Shown here piece by piece: positions 28,604 through 37,304 of a stretch of DNA of 64,000 nucleotides; within the stretch, counting starts at the first letter, position 1; each line of letters opens with the position of its first letter. Under the pieces are notes generated by a model. It was given only the letters and a program-made list of their open reading frames with translations, did no database searches and had not been told where the DNA came from. Source of the DNA: Rheinheimera sp. (GTDB lineage: Bacteria; Pseudomonadota; Gammaproteobacteria; Enterobacterales; Alteromonadaceae); contig DPJG01000018.1 in assembly GCA_003543135.1 (NCBI GenBank), forward strand, positions 62,001-126,000. The letters run 5' to 3'. The translations under genes were made by a program, and so were the position numbers.

Positions 28604-30280
28604 TTACAACAATGGATCCAGCTTCAGCGCCGCATCAACAATCTTAATTAAACTCGGACCATGCTCTCTTTTGGTGGATAAACGCTCAGTGCCAAGCAGC
28701 ACTTCAACACCGGCATATAATTGTTGTTTTACTAGTATCGCCGCTTCCCCCATCAGGGTCAGTTTTTGTTGTTCCAGCCGTTTAATATCTTCAATTAAAG
28801 CAACAGCCACTGCTTTTTGCGCTTCAAACTCTTCAATAAAAGCATTGATATGCTCATTGGTGGCATCAGATTTTTCCAGCTTTTTCAGCTCATCGATGCC
28901 TTGTTTAATTTGTTCCATCTCAAGTTTGATAGCCGCCACGTTCTGGCGCAATGCCTGCTGTTTTTCAACAACCGGGTCAATACGGCGATTTAGATCCAGC
29001 TTCAGCGAACTTTCCGAAGGCGAACCCAGCACACCGGCTTTGATGCCCAAATCCAGATAAAAACTGCCGCCAACGACCTTACCGGTCAATTTATCTTCCG
29101 GGCCTGCCACCACCATCCTGGCGGACACTTTGCAATGATTAATTTGTTTACTGGCGTGAAAATCACCTTCCGCATTAATCTCGGCATATTGCGCTAAGGT
29201 ACAACGGATATCGCCTTTGGCTTTCACTACAGTACTGAACAGCTCTTCGTCACTGTCTTCACTGCTGAGCTGGTGACCAATCACAGAGCCACCGATAGAC
29301 ACATCACCACCGGCTTCGATCAGAGCACCTTCCATAGTGCCTTTGATAAATACGTTACCACCGGCTATGACTTTCATACTTTCGGTCACGTCACCGTTAA
29401 CGATCACCGCGCCTTTAAACTGAATATGGCCGGTGGATAAATCAACTTTTTTAACGGAGTAGACTTCGTCAACAGCTGCACCGGCTTCCAGCACCCGTGG
29501 CATCCCATCGCGGCTGGCCAATAATAAGTCCGGATCAGATGGGCTGACTTCTGCGCCCTCGCCCGGTTTCCATTCTAATGGCTGACCAGGTGGTGCCAGC
29601 GTAATTTCACCGCGTACGTTAATGCCGTCCACGCCTTTGGTGGGGGGTAAACGCCGCACCACAGGCTGACCAGCGACCACAGCCGGGATCACGCCAAAGT
29701 CGCGTAAATCAACCCTGCCCTGGCTCAGTACCACAGGCTTATTGCTGCGCGCAGCCATGCCTTCAACCAGAGGCTCAAAGCGGGCGTTTAAGCCAGGCTC
29801 CATCATCCGGCCAATAGCAATCACCTGACTGGTGACAGTGCCGGGTTCGGCCCTGCTGGCGGCTGTCACTAACTGAACTATCTGCTCTTTTTGAAAACCA
29901 AAATGAATACCATAATCCTGCGCTGCTTTGACTAAATCATTGGCAGAAACGGGATTGCCTCCCCAGGCGGCAGTGACAGAGGCCGTTGCCGTCATGGCAT
30001 CAGCTGAAATTTCAAGTTTGAGTTCGGCATTTTTGCGCAGCGCAATTTTGCGCTGTATACGGGAGCCGTCGGGGCGTTTTTGCAGTTTAATGTCAGACTG
30101 AACCACCTGATAATCAGCCATCAGCTGGTTTATTTGTTCGGTCAGCACAAAACAGCGGCCGTAACCCGCAGCATTTAATGCATCCAGCACCTGAGCACCG
30201 GATAAGGGCAACAATGAAACAGCGATCTCCACAAGGATGGCGTCGTCATTTCGGCTAAATTGCATGCGGATAGAGTTCAC
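28604..30280 (-). CDS. FapA (DUF342) family protein
   Basis: A 558-residue DUF342/FapA protein. After an N-terminal alpha/beta region, residues ~215-400 contain the repetitive beta-helix core with serial ADVSIGG-like steps (GGNVFIKGTMEGALIEAGGDVSIGG and similar, listed here in parts). From ~420 a long coiled coil (VEKQQALRQNVAAIKLEMEQ...) and a terminal small domain follow. FapA has been linked to polar flagellar placement in Vibrio, so a motility or cell-pole role is plausible. The start could be GTG at 30280 or ATG at 30265 (MQFSRNDDA); neither has a strong ribosome site. Confidence 0.8.
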   Translation of the reverse strand: MNSIRMQFSRNDDAILVEIAVSLLPLSGAQVLDALNAAGYGRCFVLTEQINQLMADYQVVQSDIKLQKRPDGSRIQRKIALRKNAELKLEISADAMTATASVTAAWGGNPVSANDLVKAAQDYGIHFGFQKEQIVQLVTAASRAEPGTVTSQVIAIGRMMEPGLNARFEPLVEGMAARSNKPVVLSQGRVDLRDFGVIPAVVAGQPVVRRLPPTKGVDGINVRGEITLAPPGQPLEWKPGEGAEVSPSDPDLLLASRDGMPRVLEAGAAVDEVYSVKKVDLSTGHIQFKGAVIVNGDVTESMKVIAGGNVFIKGTMEGALIEAGGDVSIGGSVIGHQLSSEDSDEELFSTVVKAKGDIRCTLAQYAEINAEGDFHASKQINHCKVSARMVVAGPEDKLTGKVVGGSFYLDLGIKAGVLGSPSESSLKLDLNRRIDPVVEKQQALRQNVAAIKLEMEQIKQGIDELKKLEKSDATNEHINAFIEEFEAQKAVAVALIEDIKRLEQQKLTLMGEAAILVKQQLYAGVEVLLGTERLSTKREHGPSLIKIVDAALKLDPLL

Positions 30281-30343
30281 AGCCAGATCACATCTATAAC
30301 TTAGATTGCTTGATACTGAAACAAATTTTCAGCGTAAAGGCAA

Positions 30344-30363
30344 GCCCTGTACCACAACAGGGC
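30344..30363 (-). terminator. Weak terminator-like hairpin
   Basis: GCCCTGT / ACAGGGC 7-bp stem with a 6-nt loop, 16 bp after the stop of the 116-residue gene on the minus strand; the following TTGCCTTT is a poor T tract. Confidence 0.4.
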
Positions 30364-30378
30364 ATGACGGCGGTTATC

Positions 30379-30729
30379 TCAGATGTAATTTTCCTGGTGA
30401 ACCCGGATAAATAAATCGGTGCCGGCTTTGCTGTAATCAATCTTGTATTCTTTATTATTCAGCGCCTGAACAAACAACAAAGTTTTGTTTTCGCCAAATA
30501 CATCAGAACTACCGATATCCACCAAATCCATATATCTTTCTTTGGCTTCAGCGCGACTGGATGGCACTTCTTCGGTAAAAAGTTTTACACCTGTGCGCGA
30601 TACAATGACCACAGGATCATGGTCGTCGTTGATCAGTATCAGATCCAGCTTTTTCTGTTTGTGGATAATCGTATTGCGGCCGCTAACCAGAAAGGGTCTT
30701 TCATAATTACTCATAGGATGATTCACCAT
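30379..30729 (-). CDS. Unrecognised 116-residue protein
   Basis: I do not recognise a family. The protein is soluble-looking, with no signal or membrane segment. It has alternating beta-like stretches (LDLILINDDHDPVVIVSR, TLLFVQALNNKEYKIDY) and a charged middle helix (SSRAEAKERYMDLVDIG), and it ends FIRVHQENYI. Composition and codon use resemble the neighbours. The start at 30729 (MVNHPMSNYERPF) is favoured by AGCAGG 6 nt upstream; ATG at 30714 is an alternative. It lies between the DUF2982 gene (49 bp upstream) and fapA, all on the minus strand, and so may be transcribed with the DUF2982 gene. Confidence 0.7.
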   Translation of the reverse strand: MVNHPMSNYERPFLVSGRNTIIHKQKKLDLILINDDHDPVVIVSRTGVKLFTEEVPSSRAEAKERYMDLVDIGSSDVFGENKTLLFVQALNNKEYKIDYSKAGTDLFIRVHQENYI

Positions 30730-30777
30730 TTTGTGCCTGCTTAATGCTGGCATTATGATACAGCAGGAAAAATGTGT

Positions 30778-31446
30778 CTAGGTTGCTGTTTTTTTCAGAT
30801 AGATCAATCGGCTTTGATTAACTGTGCGGCAAAACTCAGCAGCTTCTACCGGTAACACTGTGGTCGGAATAAAAAGCTCTGCCCCCAATAACATCGCCAG
30901 ATGTTGCATGCGCCCGGCGAACATTGCCTGCACCCCATAATAACGCGCTTTGCCGGTATTAAACTCTGTGTGATGTGCCAACATGCTGCTGGCGCAGGTT
31001 CCGTCCGGACAATCTGAAGCCAGCGCAGCCAGCAGCAGATGACGTTGCTCCATCAATAATTTAACGGCAAGACGAGGAGGTAACTGCTGCAAAAAACTAT
31101 CATAATCAGTGACTTTAAAGCCGACATAAGCTGTTTCGCCCTTGCCGGTCAGTTCGGCAACTCTGGCATATAAAAACGCCTGCCAAGGCAATAACCAGCT
31201 CCCTCTGCGGTGATGGTATCTCACCCCCTCAGCACAAAGCTCTACCGCATAAAAAGGTTCAGTGCTTTTGGCATAACCCAAAAAAATACCGGCAGACAAC
31301 AGCAAAAATAACAGCACCCAGCCGGTAGACGAAGTCAGTTCAGGCGCCAGCGCCAGCAATAACATCAACAACAACAGTACCGCAGCGGAAGATATCAATA
31401 AGGGTATACCGCCCCTGGCACTTTGATCCCGATATAAATACCGCAT
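30778..31446 (-). CDS. DUF2982-like membrane protein
   Basis: A 222-residue protein with two adjacent hydrophobic segments (PLLISSAAVLLLLMLLLALAP and WVLLFLLLSAGIFLGY), a cytoplasmic-looking domain that begins like a PH-type fold (FYAVELCAEGVRYHHRRGSWLLPW) and a C-terminal portion rich in conserved hydrophobics. Length and layout match DUF2982 of Vibrio/Shewanella; this is recognition by eye. Function unknown. AGGAAAG lies just before the ATG and overlaps the stop region of the 32-residue microprotein gene directly upstream, so the two should be co-transcribed. Confidence 0.7.
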   Translation of the reverse strand: MRYLYRDQSARGGIPLLISSAAVLLLLMLLLALAPELTSSTGWVLLFLLLSAGIFLGYAKSTEPFYAVELCAEGVRYHHRRGSWLLPWQAFLYARVAELTGKGETAYVGFKVTDYDSFLQQLPPRLAVKLLMEQRHLLLAALASDCPDGTCASSMLAHHTEFNTGKARYYGVQAMFAGRMQHLAMLLGAELFIPTTVLPVEAAEFCRTVNQSRLIYLKKTAT

Positions 31447-31454
31447 TTGCTTTC

Positions 31455-31553
31455 CTAGAGATCAAGGTAATACCAAGTGAATATGGTCATCAGAATAGTC
31501 CACACCAGATAAAAACGAATCATCCGGCATCGTTCACAAGGTTTATCTGCCAT
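31455..31553 (-). CDS. Candidate 32-residue membrane microprotein with CxxC motif
   Basis: A 33-codon frame ATG to TAG. Translation begins MADKPCERCRMIRFYLVW and continues as one hydrophobic helix (TILMTIFTWYYL) ending in DL. A Cys-x-x-Cys pair (residues 6 and 9) and a positive patch (R8, R10, R13) precede the helix, so the N terminus should be cytoplasmic with the cysteines at the membrane face. GGAG lies 6 nt before the ATG. The stop is 8 bp before the DUF2982 ATG. Support comes from ribosome site, spacing, sensible hydropathy and operon position; no family is known to me. Confidence 0.65.
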   Translation of the reverse strand: MADKPCERCRMIRFYLVWTILMTIFTWYYLDL

Positions 31554-31671
31554 TATTCACTCCATCTATACGACCAACGCCTGCGCAGCTGCGATAACTT
31601 CAACATCCAGGGCGAATGTATTTCCATACAATACCCCAGATTAAATTTTACTGATATACAACGGAGTCAAA

Positions 31672-32730
31672 GTGCCAAAAACTCAAAACCGTCTGATTTG
31701 GATATTATTAGCAGCACTCTGCGGCTTTCTTGGTTATTTAGTAATTTCCGCCCAGGATGATGGTCCGGCCAAAAGAGCTGGCGGCTCTCAGGATAATAAT
31801 GTCCGCACCGCAAAAGTGGTCATGGCGCCACTCAGTCGCGAAGTCAAAGCGCTGGGGACTGCCCTTGCGTACGACTCGGCAAAAATTGTCAGTGCAACCA
31901 GCGATTACCTGACCCTGCTGCAAATTCGCGAAGGAACACAGGTGAAAAAAGGCGAAATTATTGCTCAGCTTAATGACACTGAAGAAAAAGCCAGAGTCAA
32001 CGAGCTGGCAGCATTATTAGCCGAGCAAAAGCGCCAGCTTGCCCGCTTAAAAAACTTAACTCAGACCCAGGCCAGCGCCATTTCATTATTGGATGAACAA
32101 CAAGCCAAGGTAAATGCCACTCAGGCGCAGCTGGATGCAGTGCAGGCCAGATTAAGTGAAATGGTGATCCGTGCGCCTTTTGACGGGTTAATTGGCTTAC
32201 GTCAGGTCAGCGAAGGCGCATTTATCAGTGCTGGTACAGTGCTGACCACGCTGGATGACATTTCTACTATCCGCGTTGAATTTAATGTGGCAGAACGTTA
32301 TCTGGCCAATTTAACGCCTGGTCTTGCCCTTCGTATCACCAACGTGGCTTATGGTAAAGAAGTGTTCAACGGTGAAATTAAAGCACTGGATCCAAGAATC
32401 GACCCGGTAACCCGCTCTATCAAAGTGCATGGTGTGGTCGCCAATCAGGCGCTGAAACTGCGCCCTGGCATGCTGCTGACAGTGCAGGTAGAACTGGCAC
32501 AAAGCCAGGTATTACAAATTCCGGAAAAAGCCATAGTCCCGCTGCAAAACAAACATTATGTGTTTGTGGTAGATGCAGAAAACAAAGTTTCACAGCGTGA
32601 AGTTGAGCTGGGTGAGCGTATACCAGGCAGTGTCGAGGTGTTATCAGGTTTGGCCGAAGGTGATGAAATTGTCACTGAAGGCACACAAAAACTGCGTCCT
32701 GGTGTGACTATCAGCCGCATGGAGCAATAA
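31672..32730 (+). CDS. RND efflux periplasmic adaptor (membrane fusion protein), GTG start
   Basis: A 352-residue HlyD/AcrA-type adaptor joining an RND pump to an outer-membrane channel. N-terminal anchor helix (LIWILLAALCGFLGYLVIS), lipoyl halves around GTQVKKGEIIAQLND and RAPFDGLIGLRQVSEGAFISAG, a helical hairpin between them (LAEQKRQLARLKNLTQTQ), then beta-barrel and membrane-proximal domains. The start is GTG at 31672 with GGAG 5 nt upstream. It is followed by the pump gene after 2 bp; no outer-membrane factor gene is nearby, so a shared TolC is expected. A CGCAGCTGCG palindrome at 31584-31593 in the divergent upstream region is a possible operator. Confidence 0.9.
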   Translation: MPKTQNRLIWILLAALCGFLGYLVISAQDDGPAKRAGGSQDNNVRTAKVVMAPLSREVKALGTALAYDSAKIVSATSDYLTLLQIREGTQVKKGEIIAQLNDTEEKARVNELAALLAEQKRQLARLKNLTQTQASAISLLDEQQAKVNATQAQLDAVQARLSEMVIRAPFDGLIGLRQVSEGAFISAGTVLTTLDDISTIRVEFNVAERYLANLTPGLALRITNVAYGKEVFNGEIKALDPRIDPVTRSIKVHGVVANQALKLRPGMLLTVQVELAQSQVLQIPEKAIVPLQNKHYVFVVDAENKVSQREVELGERIPGSVEVLSGLAEGDEIVTEGTQKLRPGVTISRMEQ

Positions 32731-32732
32731 TC

Positions 32733-35700
32733 ATGTGGTTATCTGACGTCTCGGTAAAAAGGCCGGTATTTGCCACTGTGGTCAATCTGGTGCTGGTGAT
32801 TTTTGGTGTGGTTTGCTTCAGCATGCTGCCACTGCGCGAATTCCCGGACATCGATTCACCCGTTGTCACCATCAGCACCGACTACCCTGGTGCTTCTGCT
32901 GAAATTGTTGAATCTAAAATCACCCAGCCGATCGAAGACATGATCAGCGGCGTGGAAGGTATTAAAAACATCAGCTCCAACAGCAGGGTTGGCCGCTCCA
33001 ATGTCACTATTGAATTTAATATCAACAGGGATATCGACGCCGCAGCAAACGACGTGCGCGAGCGTATTTCCAGGGTGATGGACAATCTGCCGGATCAGGC
33101 GAGACCACCGGAAGTGTTCAAAGCCAACAGCGACGATGACACCATTGCCTGGTTTTTACTCAGCAGTGAAAACATGACCAATCTGGAACTCACCGATTAC
33201 GCCGACCGTTTTATTACCGAGCGTTTTTCCGTGGTCGACGGTGTTGCCCGCCTGCAAATTGGCGGTGAACGTAAATACGCGATGCGGATGTGGCTGGATA
33301 AAGACGCCATGGCGTCCCGCGGCGTCACAGTACAGGACATTGAAAACGTACTACGTAATGAAAACGTCGAACTGCCGGCCGGTAATATTAAATCTCAGGA
33401 CCGCGACTTTATTGTGCGGGTGGTGCGGACTTATAAAACCCAACAAGACTTTAACCGCCTGGTGGTGAAAAAAGGCGACAATAACTATCTGGTGCGCTTA
33501 GGCGAAGTGGCAGAAGTGGTGCTGGCTTCAGAAAACGAAGAAAGCGAATTTCGAAGCGACGGTAAAAACGTACTGGGGATCGGCATTATCAAACAGTCCA
33601 AAGCCAATACGCTGGATGTAGTAAAAGCCGCCCGGGCAGAAGCTGAGCGGATCAAAGCCACTCTCCCACCGGGAACAACAATTGAACCTGGTTACGACTC
33701 GTCTGTTTTTATCGCCGAATCTATCCGTGAGGTTTACAACACTCTTGGCATAGCGCTGGTGCTGGTGGTGGTGGTCATTTTTTCTTTCCTTGGCAACCTG
33801 CGCGCCACTTTTATTCCGGCCGTCACAGTGCCTGTGGCGTTGATCAGTGCTTTTACTGTGCTTTACGCGCTGGATTTTTCCATCAACCTGCTGACTTTAT
33901 TGGCAATGGTACTGGCGATTGGCCTGGTAGTGGATGACTCCATTGTGGTGCTTGAGAACATTTACCGGCGTATCGAGCAAGGTGAACATCCACTGTTGGC
34001 ATCCTACAAAGGCGCACGGGAAGTTGGTTTTGCGGTAGTTGCCACCACTCTGGTACTGATTTCAGTTTTTGTGCCGCTGGTGTTTATGCAAGGGGATTTG
34101 GGTAAACTTTTCACTGAATTTGCCCTGGCCGTTGCCGCCGCAGTGGCCTTCTCTGCAGTGGCTGCTTTAACGCTGACGCCGATGCTCTGCAGCAAAATGC
34201 TGAAACACGATAAAAGAGAAAGTGCCTTTAGCGCATTGATCCATAAAGTGTTTAATAAAATTGAACATGGTTATCGCCGTCAGCTGCAACAGGTCACAGT
34301 GCAAAAATGGCCAACGATGCTGTTGCTGCTGTTGTGTTTTGTCGCCAGTGCTTATTTGTTAAAACTGATCCCACAAGAGCTGGCACCTGCTGAAGACAGA
34401 GGCACCTTTTTTGTGATGATGAGCCCGGTGGAAGGTGCCAGTTATCAGAGCAACAGCAAAAACATGAAGCTGATAGAAGACATTCTGCTGCCCTACTACG
34501 AAAAAGGTGAGTTAAACCGGCTGCTGATCCGGGTGCCTGGTTTTGGCAACACGGGCGGTATGGCAATAGTCGGCAGCGAAAACTGGCATAACGGCCAGCG
34601 CCGCACCGCTGAGCTGTTGCCGGAAATTGCCGGCAAACTCAATGCCCTGCCCGACGTGCGTGCTTTTATTAACCAGCGCAGCGGTTTAAGCGGTGGCCGT
34701 GGTGGTGGTGGCCGGCCGGTACAGTTTGTCATGCAGGGCAATACCTACGATGAACTGGCCAAATGGCGTGACATAGTGCTGAAAAAAGCCCAGCAAAACC
34801 CGAATTTGCTGATGCTTGATCACGACTACAAAGAAACAGTGCCGCAGGTGCTGGTGGAAATTAACAGTGAAAGGGCCGCCGATTTGGGTATTTCAGTCGG
34901 CGTAGTCGGCCGCGCACTGGAAGCGATGCTGGGTGGACGTCGTGTTACCACTTTCCTTGACCGGGGCAAAGAATACGACGTGATTCTGGAAGGCGCAGAT
35001 GATGACTTCAGTAAACCCGGCAATATTTCCAACGTTTATGTGCGCTCCAGCGGCTCTAACGAGCTTATTCCACTGGACAACCTGGTGACGCTGACCGAAG
35101 AAGCCACTTCGTCAACGCTGAACAGGTACAACAGAATGCGCGCCATCACTATCTCTGCCAACCTGGCACCGGGTTACAGTCTGGGTGAAGCCCTGACCTT
35201 CCTGGAAGAAACAGTACGCAGTGAAATTGATGGCAATGTGGGTATTGAATACAAAGGTGAATCGCTGATGTTTAAAGACAGCGGCGAATCGACCATTTTG
35301 ATTTTTGCGCTGGCGCTGATCATTACCTATCTGGTACTGGCGGCACAGTTCGAAAGTTTTATTCACCCGCTGGTGATTATGCTGACTGTGCCACTTGGCC
35401 TGGCAGGTGCTTTGGGCGGTTTGTATCTGGCTGGTATGACACTGAACATCTACAGTCAGATTGGTCTGGTGATGATTATCGGGCTGGTGGCGAAAAACGG
35501 TATTTTAATTGTTGAATTTGCCAACCAGCTGCGAGATTCAGGTGTTGAATTTATGCAGGCAATTGAGCAGGCGTCAGTGCAACGTTTCCGCCCTATTGCC
35601 ATGACCGCCTTCACCACAGTGATGAGCAGTATTCCGCTGATTATTACCTCGGGTCCTGGCTCTGAAAGCCGGATGGTGATTGGTATGGTCATTTGTGCCG

Positions 35701-35843
35701 GTGTTGGTTTTGCCACTCTACTGACCTTGTACGTGGTGCCTGTGGCTTATGTGGCACTGGCGCGCAACACCCGTTCGCCTGAGAGTATCAGCAACGAACT
35801 GCAAGCACTGCAGCAGGCTTCAGACACTCAACAATCATCATAA
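32733..35843 (+). CDS. RND efflux pump, HAE1 family
   Basis: A 1036-residue inner-membrane proton/drug antiporter. It begins MWLSDVSVKRPVFATVVNLV with TM1, then the first porter domain (FPDIDSPVVTISTDYPGAS). TM2-6 start near residue 335, with the proton-relay pair in GLVVDDSIVVLENIYRR (TM4). A second periplasmic half contains the glycine run SGGRGGGGRP, and six more helices close with GLVAKNGILIVEF and RPIAMTAF. This is the Vibrio/Pseudomonas MexF-VexD-like class with a single pump and adaptor. Substrates cannot be inferred. A strong terminator follows. Confidence 0.94.
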   Translation: MWLSDVSVKRPVFATVVNLVLVIFGVVCFSMLPLREFPDIDSPVVTISTDYPGASAEIVESKITQPIEDMISGVEGIKNISSNSRVGRSNVTIEFNINRDIDAAANDVRERISRVMDNLPDQARPPEVFKANSDDDTIAWFLLSSENMTNLELTDYADRFITERFSVVDGVARLQIGGERKYAMRMWLDKDAMASRGVTVQDIENVLRNENVELPAGNIKSQDRDFIVRVVRTYKTQQDFNRLVVKKGDNNYLVRLGEVAEVVLASENEESEFRSDGKNVLGIGIIKQSKANTLDVVKAARAEAERIKATLPPGTTIEPGYDSSVFIAESIREVYNTLGIALVLVVVVIFSFLGNLRATFIPAVTVPVALISAFTVLYALDFSINLLTLLAMVLAIGLVVDDSIVVLENIYRRIEQGEHPLLASYKGAREVGFAVVATTLVLISVFVPLVFMQGDLGKLFTEFALAVAAAVAFSAVAALTLTPMLCSKMLKHDKRESAFSALIHKVFNKIEHGYRRQLQQVTVQKWPTMLLLLLCFVASAYLLKLIPQELAPAEDRGTFFVMMSPVEGASYQSNSKNMKLIEDILLPYYEKGELNRLLIRVPGFGNTGGMAIVGSENWHNGQRRTAELLPEIAGKLNALPDVRAFINQRSGLSGGRGGGGRPVQFVMQGNTYDELAKWRDIVLKKAQQNPNLLMLDHDYKETVPQVLVEINSERAADLGISVGVVGRALEAMLGGRRVTTFLDRGKEYDVILEGADDDFSKPGNISNVYVRSSGSNELIPLDNLVTLTEEATSSTLNRYNRMRAITISANLAPGYSLGEALTFLEETVRSEIDGNVGIEYKGESLMFKDSGESTILIFALALIITYLVLAAQFESFIHPLVIMLTVPLGLAGALGGLYLAGMTLNIYSQIGLVMIIGLVAKNGILIVEFANQLRDSGVEFMQAIEQASVQRFRPIAMTAFTTVMSSIPLIITSGPGSESRMVIGMVICAGVGFATLLTLYVVPVAYVALARNTRSPESISNELQALQQASDTQQSS

Positions 35844-35864
35844 AGTGCTGAGTTTGATTTGACC

Positions 35865-35895
35865 AAAAAACGGCAGGGGAAACCTGCCGTTTTTT
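35865..35895 (+). terminator. Terminator of the RND operon
   Basis: ACGGCAGG / CCTGCCGT stem with a GGAAA loop, A6 before and T6 after. Confidence 0.93.
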
Positions 35896-36020
35896 ATTTT
35901 TTCAGACAGTGTTTATTCCCGGCGTTACAACGTAAAAAACACAGAACCCAACCAAAGACTGGATATATTTCAGGCACAAACTATGCTGTTTTACAGGAGT
36001 ACATTTTCAGGATAACAGGG

Positions 36021-37076
36021 ATGGCTTTTATACCGCTGAACCGGGTGCACTGGCTTTACTGGCTGGCGTTATTATGGTGTTGTGTATATCTGCTGCTGAC
36101 ACTGAGCTGGTGGCAACAATATAAACATCAGGAACTTCAGCTTCAACAAACCGCGGCATTGCTTCCCTGTGTTGAACCTGTGCAAACGCTTATCCGCAAC
36201 CTGCAAACCGAACGAGGCCTGAGCGCAGGCCAGGTAACACCATCCCTTCCCTATAAACCTGCACTACAAATCCAATATTTGTTAACCGATGCAGCCTGGC
36301 GTGATCTGACAGTGGCATTAGAACAACAGACAGCACCAGCACAATCAGTACTTATGAAAGTCTTAGCGCAAAATCCGTTACCGGCGCTGCGCCAACAGGT
36401 GCTTTATAACGGTTTGGAATCGACTCCGGTCGATGGGGCCATCATTATTAAGGCTTACAGCGCTGTGATCAAACCACTGCTGCAATATGTTCAGCAGTTA
36501 CAACTGGACGGAGATATGCCCTGGCAGCAACACAGCAACGCTATCAGCCAACTGACGGAAATGATTGAACGTTCTGGCCTGGAACGGGCCATGTTGCATA
36601 TGGCCATGGCAGAGCAGGAAATGAGTGCGGCCAGGTATCAGAACTATGTGTTTGTGATGAACGAACTTCGGGATCATCAAAGCGCTTTTGAGCAGCGCAG
36701 TCCTTCGGCTGTGCTGCAACATTGGCAACAATGGCAGCAACAACAGCACTATCAGCAATTGACAGAAGTGCGGGAACAGGCTTTGAACCAGCAATTTTCA
36801 GTACCTCCGGCTTTGTGGTTTTCACTGTCGAGCACAAATATCAACCAGCTGTACCAGCTGCAACAGGACCTTCAGCTCCAGCTACAGCAAGACCTGACTG
36901 AAGGCCGGCAAACAAGGCTGGAAGCGATGCAGCAACTGCAGTTACATCAACAATATATGCTGCTATTGCTGCTGCTTATCTTGTGGCGGATGCATCGACT
37001 GAACATCATTACAGCCAAAGAGCGACCACAACCTAAATCAACCGTGAGTTTTCAGCAGCAAATCGGCCAGGGTTAA
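36021..37076 (+). CDS. NIT-domain membrane sensor without output domain
   Basis: A 351-residue protein: short N terminus, TM1 (VHWLYWLALLWCCVYLLLTL), a ~270-residue periplasmic region, TM2 (YMLLLLLLILW) and a tail of only ~30 residues. The periplasmic part carries the two hallmarks of the nitrate/nitrite-sensing NIT domain: an RNLQTERGLSAGQ motif and, ~150 residues later, SGLERAMLHMAMAEQEM. Glutamine-rich helices follow. HAMP, chemoreceptor, kinase, GGDEF or ANTAR domains that normally follow NIT are absent and not recoverable in other frames of the short downstream gap. The start at 36021 has a distant AGG; an AGGAG lies too far upstream (35995). Confidence 0.75.
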   Translation: MAFIPLNRVHWLYWLALLWCCVYLLLTLSWWQQYKHQELQLQQTAALLPCVEPVQTLIRNLQTERGLSAGQVTPSLPYKPALQIQYLLTDAAWRDLTVALEQQTAPAQSVLMKVLAQNPLPALRQQVLYNGLESTPVDGAIIIKAYSAVIKPLLQYVQQLQLDGDMPWQQHSNAISQLTEMIERSGLERAMLHMAMAEQEMSAARYQNYVFVMNELRDHQSAFEQRSPSAVLQHWQQWQQQQHYQQLTEVREQALNQQFSVPPALWFSLSSTNINQLYQLQQDLQLQLQQDLTEGRQTRLEAMQQLQLHQQYMLLLLLLILWRMHRLNIITAKERPQPKSTVSFQQQIGQG

Positions 37077-37152
37077 CAAGAGGGCGCTGTTCCGGCAGTT
37101 CGTCGACTTTAGGCTGTGTGATGCTGCCGGAATAGAACGACAAGCTCTTGTT
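37075..37152. repeat. Two-tier stem-loop after the NIT-sensor gene
   Basis: Outer arms AACAAGAG (37075-37082) / CTCTTGTT (37145-37152) enclose inner arms CTGTTCCGGCAG (37087-37098) / CTGCCGGAATAG (37124-37135). The inner arms pair over 12 bp with one G-T wobble around a 25-nt loop. It begins at the stop codon. No proper T tract follows, so it is not a standard terminator. It occupies about a third of the 228-bp gap before btuD; the rest of the gap shows no clear promoter. Confidence 0.7.
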
Positions 37153-37304
37153 GTGATATGAATTTCATTGTGCTGTCCGTGCCTTGATAATGATTTTTTG
37201 TTAGACTGCCAGCCATCTTCAGCCTACTGAAAAACCAGCCATGACACGCGTCGCCTACTTTACACCTCAAATGCCTCAAAGCGTTTTTTGCCTGCGGACT
37301 GCTT

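Noticed and set aside
37071-37152. Integron attC site
   Set aside because: The left end GGTTAAC and right end GTTGTGA only partly match RYYYAAC / GTTRRRY, there is a single copy, and no integrase is present.
37077-37304. Second cobalamin riboswitch before btuD
   Set aside because: No B12 box (GCCxGGAGACCxGCC) and no CCCCGCAAC core on either strand, unlike the clear element at btuB.
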